This document shows, piece after piece, positions 52,100 to 61,194 of a stretch of DNA of 64,000 nt. The stretch is from contig CAUYUJ010016282.1 of NCBI GenBank assembly GCA_963575745.1, positions 1,403,372 through 1,467,371 on the forward strand, given 5' to 3'. The notes beneath the pieces were generated by a model, which was not told the DNA's origin, did no database searches, and saw only the letters and a program-made list of their open reading frames with translations. The stretch's first letter is position 1, and every line of letters begins with the position of its first letter. The position numbers were made by a program, and so were the translations under genes. Source of the DNA: Prorocentrum cordatum. Its lineage: Eukaryota > Sar > Dinophyceae > Prorocentrales > Prorocentraceae.

Positions 52100-52980
52100 A
52101 AACGCGCTCTTCGCCGACGCGAGGTGGCCCCTCTTCCCTGCTCAGCACGCGCAGTCAGTCTGCCCCTGCTTGCCCCGGCCTGGGGGGCCTCTGGCCTGCC
52201 CGCTGGAGGGCGCGGTTTGGCTGCGGCTTGGCCGACTGCCGTTTCCCTCTTGCGCAGCAGTTTTTCACCGCGTCGTCGCTGCCCGACTACGCGTTGTACT
52301 ACCCGGGGGCCTGGAGGCCGTTTGTCTCTTCGGCGTTCGCTGGGCGCGTCTCCCTCGCGATGACCACGCCGGTCTTTCGGCGCCGTTCACGCTGCCCTTT
52401 CGGGGTTGTCTCATCGTTTCTCTATGTCTGCGATGGCCGCAAGGGTTCAATGACTTGGAGTTCGACAAGCTTACCTGGAGAGTCTGTTATCGAACGCCCG
52501 CATTTTCTCGTTGTTCTGGCTGCCGCATGCTTGCCGGGAGTTCGTGACTGCTGGATCCATGAAAGACACCTTCTTCGGCAAATGCGTCCTGGGGGTCCCG
52601 AGCTGCTGACTTCTCCATGCGCGCGGTCGCCATCCCACGCCGCTCCCGCGTCGCACCTCGGTGGGCACGCCCTGCGTTGCCTGGTACCGCAGTGTTGATT
52701 GACATGATTCTGACGATGGTTTGCGATGCCCCCCGCGCAATTGTGGCCGCGTTGAGCTCAGCTCCGCTCTGAGCCGCGGGCCGTCCCCTTCGCTGTTTTC
52801 CCTTTTGCTTCGGCGCGGCCCGCCTTAGCTTGCGCGGCGTTCGACTCGTCTTCGCGCGCCCGCGTGCCAGCAACATCCCCGCCAACCCATCCAGAAACGA
52901 TCAGCAGGCGAGTTGGTGAATCAGGGGCGACTGGAAACGTGCAGCTGTGCGGCCGTATTCCAAACACAAGGATCACACCC
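52100..52980. other. no recognised gene
   Basis: Moderate-complexity GC-rich sequence. A 132-codon minus-strand ORF (52,487-52,885) is Arg/Ala-rich and basic; no motif. Confidence 0.45.
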
Positions 52981-53006
52981 AGCTTCCCGCAGTGAAGTTT
53001 AAGGAA

Positions 53007-53075
53007 GACATCGGTGCAAGATGCGACGTGGCGCCCCCCGCGGTAACCGTTTCCAGCGCAGGTGGCTGCATCCAC
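53007..53075. repeat. 60-bp direct repeat, copy 1
   Basis: GGTGCAAGATGCGACGTGGC and GGTAACCGTTTCCAGCGCAG correspond to GGTGCAAGATACGCCGTGGT and GGTAAGCGTCTCTGGCGCGG at 54,963-55,022. Confidence 0.7.
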
Positions 53076-53179
53076 CTGGGGCCAGCAAAAAACAGGGATC
53101 ACGCATAGCTGCCCGCAGCGAAGTATACATATAACGGCGCACTGGGTCCGGGCGCCCGGGGCCGGCGCCGCTACCACAA

Positions 53180-54285
53180 ATGTGGGTTCCGGGGCCCTCG
53201 GGGGGCCCCGGGGCCCCACAGAAGACCGCCAGAAGGCACCAAGGAGGCCCCAAGAGGCTCCAGAACAGACCCGGGACGCCCGAAGGTCGCTCCCAGACGC
53301 CCAACAAGGCCTCCAGGGCGGCTTCAGAAGCCCCCAAGATACCCCAAGTGACCCCCAATAGGGCCCCAAAGAGATCTCCAAGGGGCCAAAATAGCCCCAT
53401 TCCGTTTTGTAAAACGTATATGTTGACATATTGCTTGTTTTCGATGTCGGTCCGGCCGAGGACGCGCCCCAGAGGGCCCCAATACAGCCCCAGAGAGCTC
53501 CAGGACGGCCCACGAAGGGCCCAAGACGGTCCAAGAGAGTCCCCAAGACGGGCCCGAGAGGGCCCCAGAGGAGGAAAACCACAATCGAATTTTTTTTCGG
53601 CCCCAAGTGGCTCCAGGAGGCGCCGAGAAGCCCCCAAGAAGCGCCCGGAAGGCTCCCAAAAACACCCCAAGACGCTCCAAAAGGCACCCCAAGAGAGCTC
53701 CAAAAAACAAAAATCGTCCCATTCCTCTTTGGGAAGCGTATAGGTTTCGTATGTTCGCCTGTTGGGCTGTCATCGCGTCCAAGACGGCCCAAGGGGTTCC
53801 CAAGACGGCCTAAGAGGCCCCCAAAAGAGCTCCAAGACGGGCCACGAAAAACCCAGGACGGCCCAATGGGCCCCCAAGACGGCTCAAGAGAGCCCCAACA
53901 CGCGCCCGAGAGGAGTCCCAGAGAACGAAAACCACTCTCGAATCCCGAGCTTTCGGCCCCAAGATATCCCAGGAGGCGCCGATACGCCCCCAAGAGGCCC
54001 CAAGCAAGCCCCCTAAGCACCCCAAGATGCTCCAAAAGGCATCCCAAGAGAGCCCAAAGAAACTAAAATCCGTCCATTCCTAGGGGGAAACGTATATGTT
54101 TTGCATGCTCGCCTCTTGGGCTGTCGCCGCGTCCAAGACGGCCCAAGCGGCCCCCCAAAACGGCCTAGGAGGCCCTTAAGGAATCTCCAAGACGGCCCAG
54201 GAGGAACGCAGGATGCCCCAATCGGCCCCCAAGACGGCCCTAGAGAAGCCCAAGAAGCGCCCGAGAGGGGTCACAGAAGAAGACA
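53180..54285 (-). repeat. CTTGGGGCC-family array, copy H, three higher-order units
   Basis: Reverse-complement family repeats (GGCCCCAAGAGGCTCC, CCAAGACGGCCC). A non-repetitive core comes three times, near 53,389-53,460, 53,700-53,785 and 54,048-54,140: AAATCGTCCCATTCCT or AAATCCGTCCATTCCT, then AACGTATATGTTTTG-like and CGTCCAAGACGGCCC. Core spacing is about 310-350 bases. Between them GAAAACCACAATCGAAT and GAAAACCACTCTCGAAT recur. Confidence 0.75.
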
Positions 54286-54286
54286 G

Positions 54287-54340
54287 CCACTTTCTAAAGA
54301 AGGGAATTCCCAGAATTCCCTTCTTTATTTAGAAAAGTGG
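54287..54340. repeat. hairpin-forming inverted repeat
   Basis: CCACTTTCTAAAGAAGGGAA and TTC, then CCA, then GAATTCCCTTCTTTATTTAG and AAAAGTGG. Near-perfect stem of over 20 bp with small bulges. It interrupts the end of the CTTG-family array where AACCACTCTCGAATCC is expected. Confidence 0.75.
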
Positions 54341-54344
54341 GACT

Positions 54345-54960
54345 CCTATTCGGGGGTCCCACACATCCCCTGACATCTGGCCGGTACCGCGCCTCCCTGC
54401 TTCCCAGGGGGAGACCCCAAGACGCCGAAGGACAGCCCATGACGACCCCAAGGAACCCCCATAACGTCAAGAACGGCCCAACACGCTTCCGCGCAGCCCG
54501 AGACACCCTTCCGACGGCTCTCCAGGCCTCCAGGAGGCCTCCAGAAGCCCCAGGGGGACGGTCTGGAAGATCCCACATCCCTGAGGGGCCCGGCTAACAA
54601 AACCCGCGAGGCACAAACAAAAAGCAGCGCCGAACAGCGCCGAGGAACTGGGAAAAATTGTAATCCCACATTTTTGTTTTGTTTTCCACTCTTGGCCCCC
54701 GGTCTACTCTTGCACAACAGACCAACATTACGATCCCCCTCACCTTCCAAAAATGACTCAGGAGGCCTTTGAGGGCCCCAAGTCGTTGAATACCTTCCGC
54801 ACTTCCCCTTCTACACGATTCCGAGGCTTGCGCAGGGCCTCCAACGGAGTCCCTAGACGCAAGAAGCGACCAACACGATATTACATGAGTTAGCCGATCA
54901 AGCCTAGCTAGAACTTGAGCGCGCGCGATGCGCGCGCGATGGTTCTAGTTTAATATGGAA
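54345..54960. other. no recognised gene
   Basis: Mixed sequence with a small palindrome GCGCGCGCGATGCGCGCGCG at 54,920-54,939. No coding frame supported. Confidence 0.45.
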
Positions 54961-54962
54961 GC

Positions 54963-55022
54963 AGGTGCAAGATACGCCGTGGTGTCCCCTGTGGTAAGCG
55001 TCTCTGGCGCGGGCGGCTGTAT
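54963..55022. repeat. 60-bp direct repeat, copy 2
   Basis: Partner of 53,007-53,075. The two copies bracket the inverse-orientation CTTG-family block. Confidence 0.7.
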
Positions 55023-55199
55023 TTATTATTCGTCGCCCTTTGTCGCACGATTGAGAGTTGCATCCCCATCTGCATCCTTGGTCTTCGTCCCCGCACTGAG
55101 TTTGATCGTGAAGTCGCAATGCGGGTGTTGGCGCACGTGATGACAATAGCACGCCGTGTAATGGCTGCCTCCGAAACGCTTTTGATCTGGATGTCTCTC

Positions 55200-55338
55200 G
55201 GAGACACCTCGAGGCTCCCCCCTGGAGGCCCCTGTGGAGCCTCCTCCGGTTTTCTCGGAGCCTCTTTGGGGGCTCTTTTTGGGGGGGGTCTTTGGGCCCT
55301 CCCTCTTGGCGCTCTTTTGGGGGGTATGGAACGCCTCG
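55200..55338 (+). repeat. CTTGGGGCC-family array, copy I, first part
   Basis: GGAGGCCCCTGTGGAGCC and CCTCTTTGGGGGCTC repeats leading into the TCC tract. Confidence 0.6.
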
Positions 55339-55504
55339 TGGGGCCTCCTCCTCCTCCTCCTCCTTTTCCTCCTCCTCCTCCTCCTCCTCCTCCTCCTCCT
55401 CCTCCTCCTCCTCCTCCTCCTCCTCCTCCTCTCTACCCCTCCTCCTCCTCCTCCTCCTCCTCCTCCTCCTCCTCCTCCTCCTCCTCCTCCTCCTCCTCCT
55501 CCTG
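55339..55504. repeat. (TCC)n microsatellite
   Basis: Longest pyrimidine triplet tract in the window, about 165 bases with short interruptions. Confidence 0.9.
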
Positions 55505-55960
55505 GAGGCCCGAGGGGTCTTGGGTCCCAATGTTCAAAAAGAGGGGGGGTACAAAATTCGACCCCCCCCGTCGGAAGCTCAAGCATGTCGTCTTGGGGCC
55601 CAGAAGGGCCACTACTGCGACGTTTTTTTGTACGCTTTTGGGGCTGCTTGGGAGCCCTCTTGGGGCCATCTTGGGCCATTTGGGGGCCATCTTGAGGCCT
55701 CAAGAGCCCAACAGAGGCGAAATAAAGAGCAGGCACGCACACCACATTCATTTATTTTTGCAGGATGTTGGTCTCTTGGGGGTCCTTGGAGGCCTCGGAG
55801 AGCACTTGACACCCTTTTGGGGCCGTATTGAGGCCTCGTGGATGTTTGTCGGAGGCTATCTTGAGCCGTCTACTGTTATTTTGGGTCATCTTGGAGGCAA
55901 TCTTGCGCTCTCTAAGGCACTTTCGGAGCCATCTTGGGCCAAAAGGGACCCTCTGCCACC
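55505..55960 (+). repeat. CTTGGGGCC-family array, copy I, second part
   Basis: GGGCTGCTTGGGAGCCCTC and GGGGCCATCTTGGGCC-type repeats, interrupted by a unique A-rich stretch at 55,700-55,765. Confidence 0.6.
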
Positions 55961-55964
55961 TCGC

Positions 55965-56082
55965 GGGGGAGCCCACCCAGACCGATGGACGGGGGGGTGA
56001 GGTACACTTCTCGAGCAAGGGAATGAAGGAGGTTGGAAAAGGAAGCGCCCTAGACTACCTGCGCCCAGAGAGCTGGTGGGAT
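55965..56082 (+). repeat. 3' terminal module, copy 5 of 5
   Basis: CTCGCGGGGGAGCCCACCCA, a GGACGGGGGGGTGAGG stretch, GGAAAAGGAAGCGCCCTAGA, CTACCTGCGCCCAGAGAGCT and GGTGGGAT. Ends 17 bases before the spliced-leader relict. Confidence 0.6.
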
Positions 56083-56099
56083 TAGTGCCAGAGGGATCG

Positions 56100-56121
56100 T
56101 CCGTAGCCATTTTGGTTCAAG
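56100..56121 (+). other. dinoflagellate spliced leader in genomic DNA
   Basis: TCCGTAGCCATTTTGG followed by TTCAAG: identical to the 22-nt dinoflagellate mRNA leader as I know it except for T instead of C in GGCTCAAG. No SL RNA gene features (Sm site, intron part) follow; the next bases are a second partial leader. This marks a reverse-transcribed trans-spliced mRNA. Confidence 0.85.
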
Positions 56122-56136
56122 CCATTTTGGCCAAAG
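56122..56136 (+). other. second, truncated spliced-leader relict
   Basis: CCATTTTGGCCAAAG, equal to the last 15 nt of the leader with two changes. It starts precisely after the position where the leader's own internal TAG would be used as a trans-splice acceptor, the expected product of a second round of trans-splicing and retroposition. Confidence 0.75.
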
Positions 56137-56204
56137 TCTGACCCAAGCGTGCCCTTTGCGAGACGCCGTCGCAGCGCCCCACGCACCTGCGGCCCGGCGG
56201 CGAG

Positions 56205-57124
56205 ATGCCGGACCTGACCAGCCCGCCCAGCCACGACCAGCGCTCCCAGTCGAGGTCCCGCATACAGATTGCGCTGGCGATGATGAGCCCCAAGGGGAAC
56301 GATCGATCGAGAAGAATGGCGTCCCCGTCCCGGCGGGCCACCTCGCGCGACCCGGGCTTGCTCGGGCGGCGCTCCAGCAGGAGCGGGGGGGGCTGGCGAG
56401 CGACCTGGTGGTCGCGGTGTCGAAGAGCCTCGCGCAGCGGCTCTCCGATCACGCGCCAGTCCTGGACGGCAGCCGTGCTCCGGACATGGCAGCGTTCGTT
56501 CACGCCAGCGCGACTGGCGGCGGCTCCTTGTTGGGCCTGAAAGAGTGTTTCCGGGGTGCGCTCGACGCGATGGAGCTGAGCGACAAGAGCAAAGGCATGG
56601 TCCTCGCTGGTGCCTACCACTGCCTTCAGGCAGAAGACATCCTGCTCACCGCCCAAACGTGGCGGCCGCTCGTCGTGACCTCGCTGCTCGTCGCGGCCGG
56701 CGACCTGTGCGAGCGCGCGGAGCGCGAGCAGGCGATTCGCAAGCTCAGGTGCTCCACGGCCCAGTGGTGGTCTCAAGACAAGGCCGACCTGGCAGTCCAG
56801 GTCTTCAAGATGCGCGATGCCTACGTGCGGGATCCGCTCCGCCATCCGAACGTGGTGGCGCTGTGCCTCAAGCTGCAGGCTCGCTCTTTGGAGACCGCCT
56901 CCCTCGGTGAGGATAGTCGCTCGTGGTCGACCGCCGTCGAGCTTGATCGAGCTTCCAAGAGGAACGCGCACGTCGGGGCCTCGACGCGGCGGTCAAGCCG
57001 CAACGGCACCCGCCACGCCTGCAGCATCGAGCGCAGCAACGCCATCCTGGCACTCTCCGAGCCGAGGTGTCGGATCACCGTCAACGACGTCGACACCTCC
57101 GACCTCTCCGTCATCTCCATCTGA
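56205..57124 (+). pseudogene. cyclin-like protein, retroposed copy with frameshift
   Basis: The first ATG after the spliced leader is at 56,205. It reads a Ser/Arg-rich N-terminus to about 56,385, where a G8 run (about 56,385-56,392) shifts the frame; the rest reads in the frame ending at TGA 57,122-57,124. The second part begins LASDLVVAVSKSLAQRLSDH, followed by AAFVHASATGGG and then ILLTAQTWRPLVVTSLLVAA (about 56,634-56,695), closely resembling the cyclin-box helix pattern (LTxxxWRxLVxxxLLLAxK); the conserved Lys after AA is Gly here. A helical segment (WWSQDKADLAVQVFKMRDA) and a Ser/Arg/Thr-rich tail follow. Intronless, as expected for a retrocopy. A CDK partner or function cannot be inferred; cyclin assignment is by pattern only. 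Confidence 0.5.
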
Positions 57125-58640
57125 GGCTCGCGATGCTCGCAGGTCTCCGGCTCATCGTCGCCGCGGGGAACCCAGCTCTGCTCTACAGAACTGTGTCTCG
57201 TTTCCAAGCGCGCGCGTGCCGGTGCGGAGTCTGGTCGCCGCCGCGACGGGCAGCGTCGATTTTTGTCAGCAGGGCTGAAGAGTTTACGTTGCTTTCAGTG
57301 ATGGCTGGCAGGGCTACTCAAGGAAAGGGCGGTCACAGGCTGCCTCTCGAGCGCGGTAATCAAGCCGCGTTGAGAGCTTGCAGCGCAATGCCAGCCCCTT
57401 TTTTTTGTGCTCTCTCTCTCTCTCCCTATACACTTATTTCTCTTGGTTCCTTTCACCCTTGCGGGTCAAGCAGGCCCTAACGCTACAAGTCACCAGCTCC
57501 TCCCACCTCCGCAATATCCTTCGACTGCACTTCCGCCGAGCCATAGATTGGTGCCACCATGCTCAGGCTCGAAGTATGAGCATGTGATCTTGCTGTCCGC
57601 TTTTGTTCATCGGCAAGCGCAGACCGAGGAGGACATCAAACCAAGTGACGTTTGATGTATGCGCGGGGTACCGGATATCAGCTTTATGACGAATGTCTAA
57701 TGATCAGGTCGCATAGGTAATGGACAAGCGCTGGCCACGCAGAAGTACAGCAGGCGCGTGGCATTCTACATCAGCCGGCCCGCAGAGGTCACTCGCCCCC
57801 CCCATTTGTCCCACCCCCACATTCAAACAAATGATCGGGCATTGGTATGAACAAGAGAAGTCCATGCATACTTTCGTGAGAGCCGCGTTGAAAGATCCGC
57901 GGGCTAGTGGCTTAAGGCCACCTGCTCGGGTGGACTCAGAATCACCCCACATATTTTTCAATTGCTTGGCCTTTCTTTTGCGTAAGTGATTATCACTGCC
58001 GTGGGTCGTGGTTTTGCTCTCCGAGCCGGCCATGTCCGAGCAAGGAGCAAACTACAACGGCACGGTGAGATAGGCAGCTTAAGCACGCGCTTTTCCTGTG
58101 TTTCTGTGGTGATTCGAATGCGCCACCAGCTCATGCTTCCAGCGCCACTGCATGATGTTGCAGCCAGGATTCATTCGCAAGTGATCGATGCGCACACTTT
58201 TAGTCAACGTAACATCGACGTGCTCCTCAGCTGATCAGCTGCGCGTTCGCCATCGGCACGATGGCATCCACAGCTGCATTGGAGATTGGAATGTCGAAGG
58301 CATTGGGGAGGCCGTTGTTTGAAGTATCGTTCGGTGCGTGATGTGGGTTCGACTCCCCATTGGCGCGTCAATTTAATTCGAGTGGGTGGTGAATTTCGCG
58401 TGAAAGGTGGATGAAACGTTGCCCAGAGTATACCAGACGCGTTTACGCCGAATTCGCGAAGCAACCCGCCGTTGCTTGCAGCGGCGGGCGCGCACGTGCG
58501 TGCGAGGCTACAGGCCTCGGCTCTGTTCTTGAAAAGACTCGGACTCAGCCCACTTTGAGGCCGCCCTTCAGTAGCAGGGAGTCCAGAGGACACCTTGGCC
58601 CTTCAGCTCGGAATTTTGCCTCGACTGTGTGAGGGGGAAC
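57125..58640. other. no recognised gene
   Basis: Includes a T8 and CT-rich run (57,399-57,425). No poly(A) relict is evident after the cyclin-like ORF. Small ORFs without motifs. Confidence 0.45.
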
Positions 58641-58649
58641 AAAAACATT

Positions 58650-58805
58650 TAAATAACAGTGCCACAGGGATCGTGGCTTCGGGGGCGCAGATGTGGCGTA
58701 ATTTACAAGGGGTCGTAGCCTCGGGGGCGCGATTGTGGTGTAATTTGCAAGAGATCCTGGCCCCACAGGCGAGAATGTCGCGTAATGTGCGGGCGGTCGA
58801 AGCCT
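58650..58805. repeat. about 54-bp tandem repeat, 3 copies
   Basis: GATCGTGGCTTCGGGGGCGC, GTCGTAGCCTCGGGGGCGCG and GATCCTGGCCCCACAGGCGA each followed by AATGTCGCGTAATGTGC-like sequence. Confidence 0.75.
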
Positions 58806-58879
58806 CATATGTGTTATATATTGTCCTCTCCTGGGGACCTGAATTCAGAGGATCTCTCAAGTGGATTGCTTGTTTTCAC

Positions 58880-59165
58880 GTGCCCAGGTCTTGAGGATGT
58901 CTCGAGCGAGACGCTAGGTGTCACGCCTCCGGGTTGCCCAGACAGATGTCTAGCATGAGGATTTGTTGAGGATGTCTCGAACCAGAGGCTTGTTTTCACG
59001 TGTCCAGGTCGCCCAGGCGGATGTCTAGCATGAGGATGTGTCGAGGAAGTCTCGATCGAGACGCTTGTTTGCACGTGTCCAGGTTGCCCAGGCGGATGTC
59101 TAGCATGAGGATGTGCTGAGAACGTCTTGATCGAAACGCGTGCTTTCACGTGTCCAGGTCGCCCC
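58880..59165. repeat. about 84-bp tandem repeat, 3-4 copies
   Basis: GAGGATGTCTCGAACCAGAG, GCTTGTTTTCACGTGTCCAG, GTCGCCCAGGCGGATGTCTA, GCATGAGGATGTG repeats. Confidence 0.85.
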
Positions 59166-59169
59166 GGCA

Positions 59170-59910
59170 CAACACAGCCCTCAGCACGGTGCATCAATAT
59201 CGATACCCTTAGCATTGCAGCCTGGCATGTTGCCTGGCACGTTCCGCGAAGCGTCCCGTGGCTAGTCCCCCTGACACGTCGCGCGGTGCACGTCCATTGG
59301 CACCTTCCGTAGCGCGTCCCCTTGGCACGTCCCGCGGTGCGTGCCCATGGCACGTCCCTTGGCACGTCGCTCCCTTGGGACGTTCCGCGGCGCGTCCTCC
59401 TAACATGTCCCCCTGTCGATTAGTTCTGGGGCAGCTACCATCTGCTCAGGCAGCTCGAGCTTAAGATCCAGATCAGTTCGTCAGGACTCGGATGCAAAGA
59501 GGCCCCGATCCACAACGCTATATAGAGCACAATCGCGGCATGGTACATCGCAGTTCAGCACGGCCAGCACAGCGCAGCCGTCGGCACAGTACATCAAGAT
59601 ATATACATTCAACATTGCATCTTGGCACGTTCCTTGGCTCGTTCCTTGGTGAGTCCACCTGGCACGTCGCGCGGCGCGTCCCCTGGCACATCCCGCGGCA
59701 CGTCCATTGGCACGTTCCGTAGCGCGTTCCTTTGGCAGGTCCCGCGGTGCGTGCCCATGGCACGTCCCCTGGCACGTCGCCTGGCGCGTCCCTTGGGACG
59801 TTCCGCGGAGCGTCCTCCTGGCATGTCCCCTCTGTCAATTGGTTCTGGGGCAGCTACCATCTGCTCAGGCAGCTCGAGCTTAAGGTCCAGATCAGTTCGG
59901 TCAGGATGCC
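59170..59910. repeat. segmental tandem duplication, period about 420 bp
   Basis: Both copies start with a CAGCACGG/CATCAATAT or CATCAAGATAT block, pass through degenerate GGCACGTCCC(T)TGGCACGT repeats, and end with GTTCTGGGGCAGCTACCATC and TGCTCAGGCAGCTCGAGCTT (59,423 and 59,842). Confidence 0.8.
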
Positions 59911-60189
59911 TTACATTTCTACATTCCTTTCCCGGTTCACGGGTCGATCATGTTTACGTGTCTCACGGCCCCCTAGAAATTCAGAGCACGCGATTCGGGA
60001 ACGCTAGCTAGGGTAGTTGTTGGCTCCCTCGCGCGGGCAGTAACAGTTTACACTACGAAGCAGAAAGCAATCTTGTAACATTCGAAACAGGAAACTGGAA
60101 TTGGTGCATCGCGCAGCAAACCTAAGCTTCGCAGCTTGATGGACCCGCAATGGGGGCCGGCGGATTACACAAGTTGCACTGCACGATCC

Positions 60190-60945
60190 CCTAAATCAGC
60201 TTTGGCGCTCTCGCCTTGGCGTCGGCTGCATTTCCTCTGCAATCGAGGCACACGTTCAGGCGTTTCGGGGATGCGCCGAAACCGGCTCCCCATCAACAAC
60301 AACGATCCCGCTCGATACATTTGCCATTTCCTACTCGAGGCCATGGTTCTTGCTCGCCGCCGAAGGCCAGCTTTTCCACAAAACCGGCGCTCCCGCTCGA
60401 TACTTTCTTGTTTGGTTACTCAGGACCGCCGCTCCCGCCTCGGCGTCCCAAGCGGCCCCCCTGGAAACAGCGACGCTCCCGCTCGATACTTCTACTTCCT
60501 CTGTCTTTGTTCGAGACTCCCAGAGACCCTGACGCTTCCATAGTCCATGTTGAAGTTCTGCTATCAGAAACTCTTCCTCGTGGGACAGCCTACGTCTGCA
60601 CTGGCACTCTCGCCGTGGCGCTGGCTGCATCTCCTTTGAAAAACTTCGGCTTGCGCTCAGGCGTTGCGGGGTTGCGCCCGAACCGCCCCGCCAGCAATAA
60701 CAACAGCAACGCTCCTGCTCGAAACTTCCTCTTTCTCTACTCGGGACGGGGGCTTCTGCCTGCCGCCGAAAGCGCGCTTTCCAACAGAACCAGTGCTCCC
60801 GCTCGATCCTTCCCTGTTGTTTAGGCCCGGCGCTTCCGCCTCGGCGCCGCAGACGGCCCCTCTTGCAAACAACGACGCGCCCGATCGATACATCCTCCGC
60901 TTTTATTCAAGATTCCTACAGAGGCCCTAGGGTTTCCGTAGTAAG
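60190..60945. repeat. segmental tandem duplication, period about 385 bp
   Basis: The blocks CAGGCGTTTCGGGGATGCGC and CAGGCGTTGCGGGGTTGCGC, CAACGATCCCGCTCGATACA and CAACGCTCCTGCTCGAAACT, and CCGAAGGCCAGCTTTTCC and CCGAAAGCGCGCTTTCC recur in order. Inside each copy CGCTCCCGCTCGATAC-like motifs repeat three times at about 100-bp intervals. Confidence 0.75.
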
Positions 60946-61054
60946 TAGTGCCGATCTTCAAGAATGCAGCATGCACTGTCGCGGAGGTCTGCGCCAGTGG
61001 CTCCCTGGCGCGCTCCGCGTGCAAGGGGCGGCCCGATAGCCCGCGGCGGCGATC

Positions 61055-61061
<7 letters not shown>

Positions 61062-61099
<38 letters not shown>
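61062..61099. repeat. (GTC)n microsatellite
   Basis: GTCGTCGTC run about 100 bases before the LINE ORF. Confidence 0.9.
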
Positions 61100-61194
61100 G
61101 CCTGCAGGTTCGAGGAGATTCAGCAGCAGGCATGCATCGAACCCGAACAGATATTTCGCATTCGGGCGCGCCTTCGCCGTGATGGCAGAGGCAG

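Noticed and set aside
52758-54047. 429-codon Gly/Leu/Trp-rich ORF on the minus strand
   Set aside because: It is a translation of the CTTG-family array, as are similar ORFs at 12.1, 14.3, 21.4 and 55.3 kb.
58320-58390. tRNA gene, from GGGTTCGACTCCCC
   Set aside because: The B-box-like sequence is present, but the T-stem pairs poorly and no matching acceptor stem, D-arm or anticodon arm could be placed upstream.
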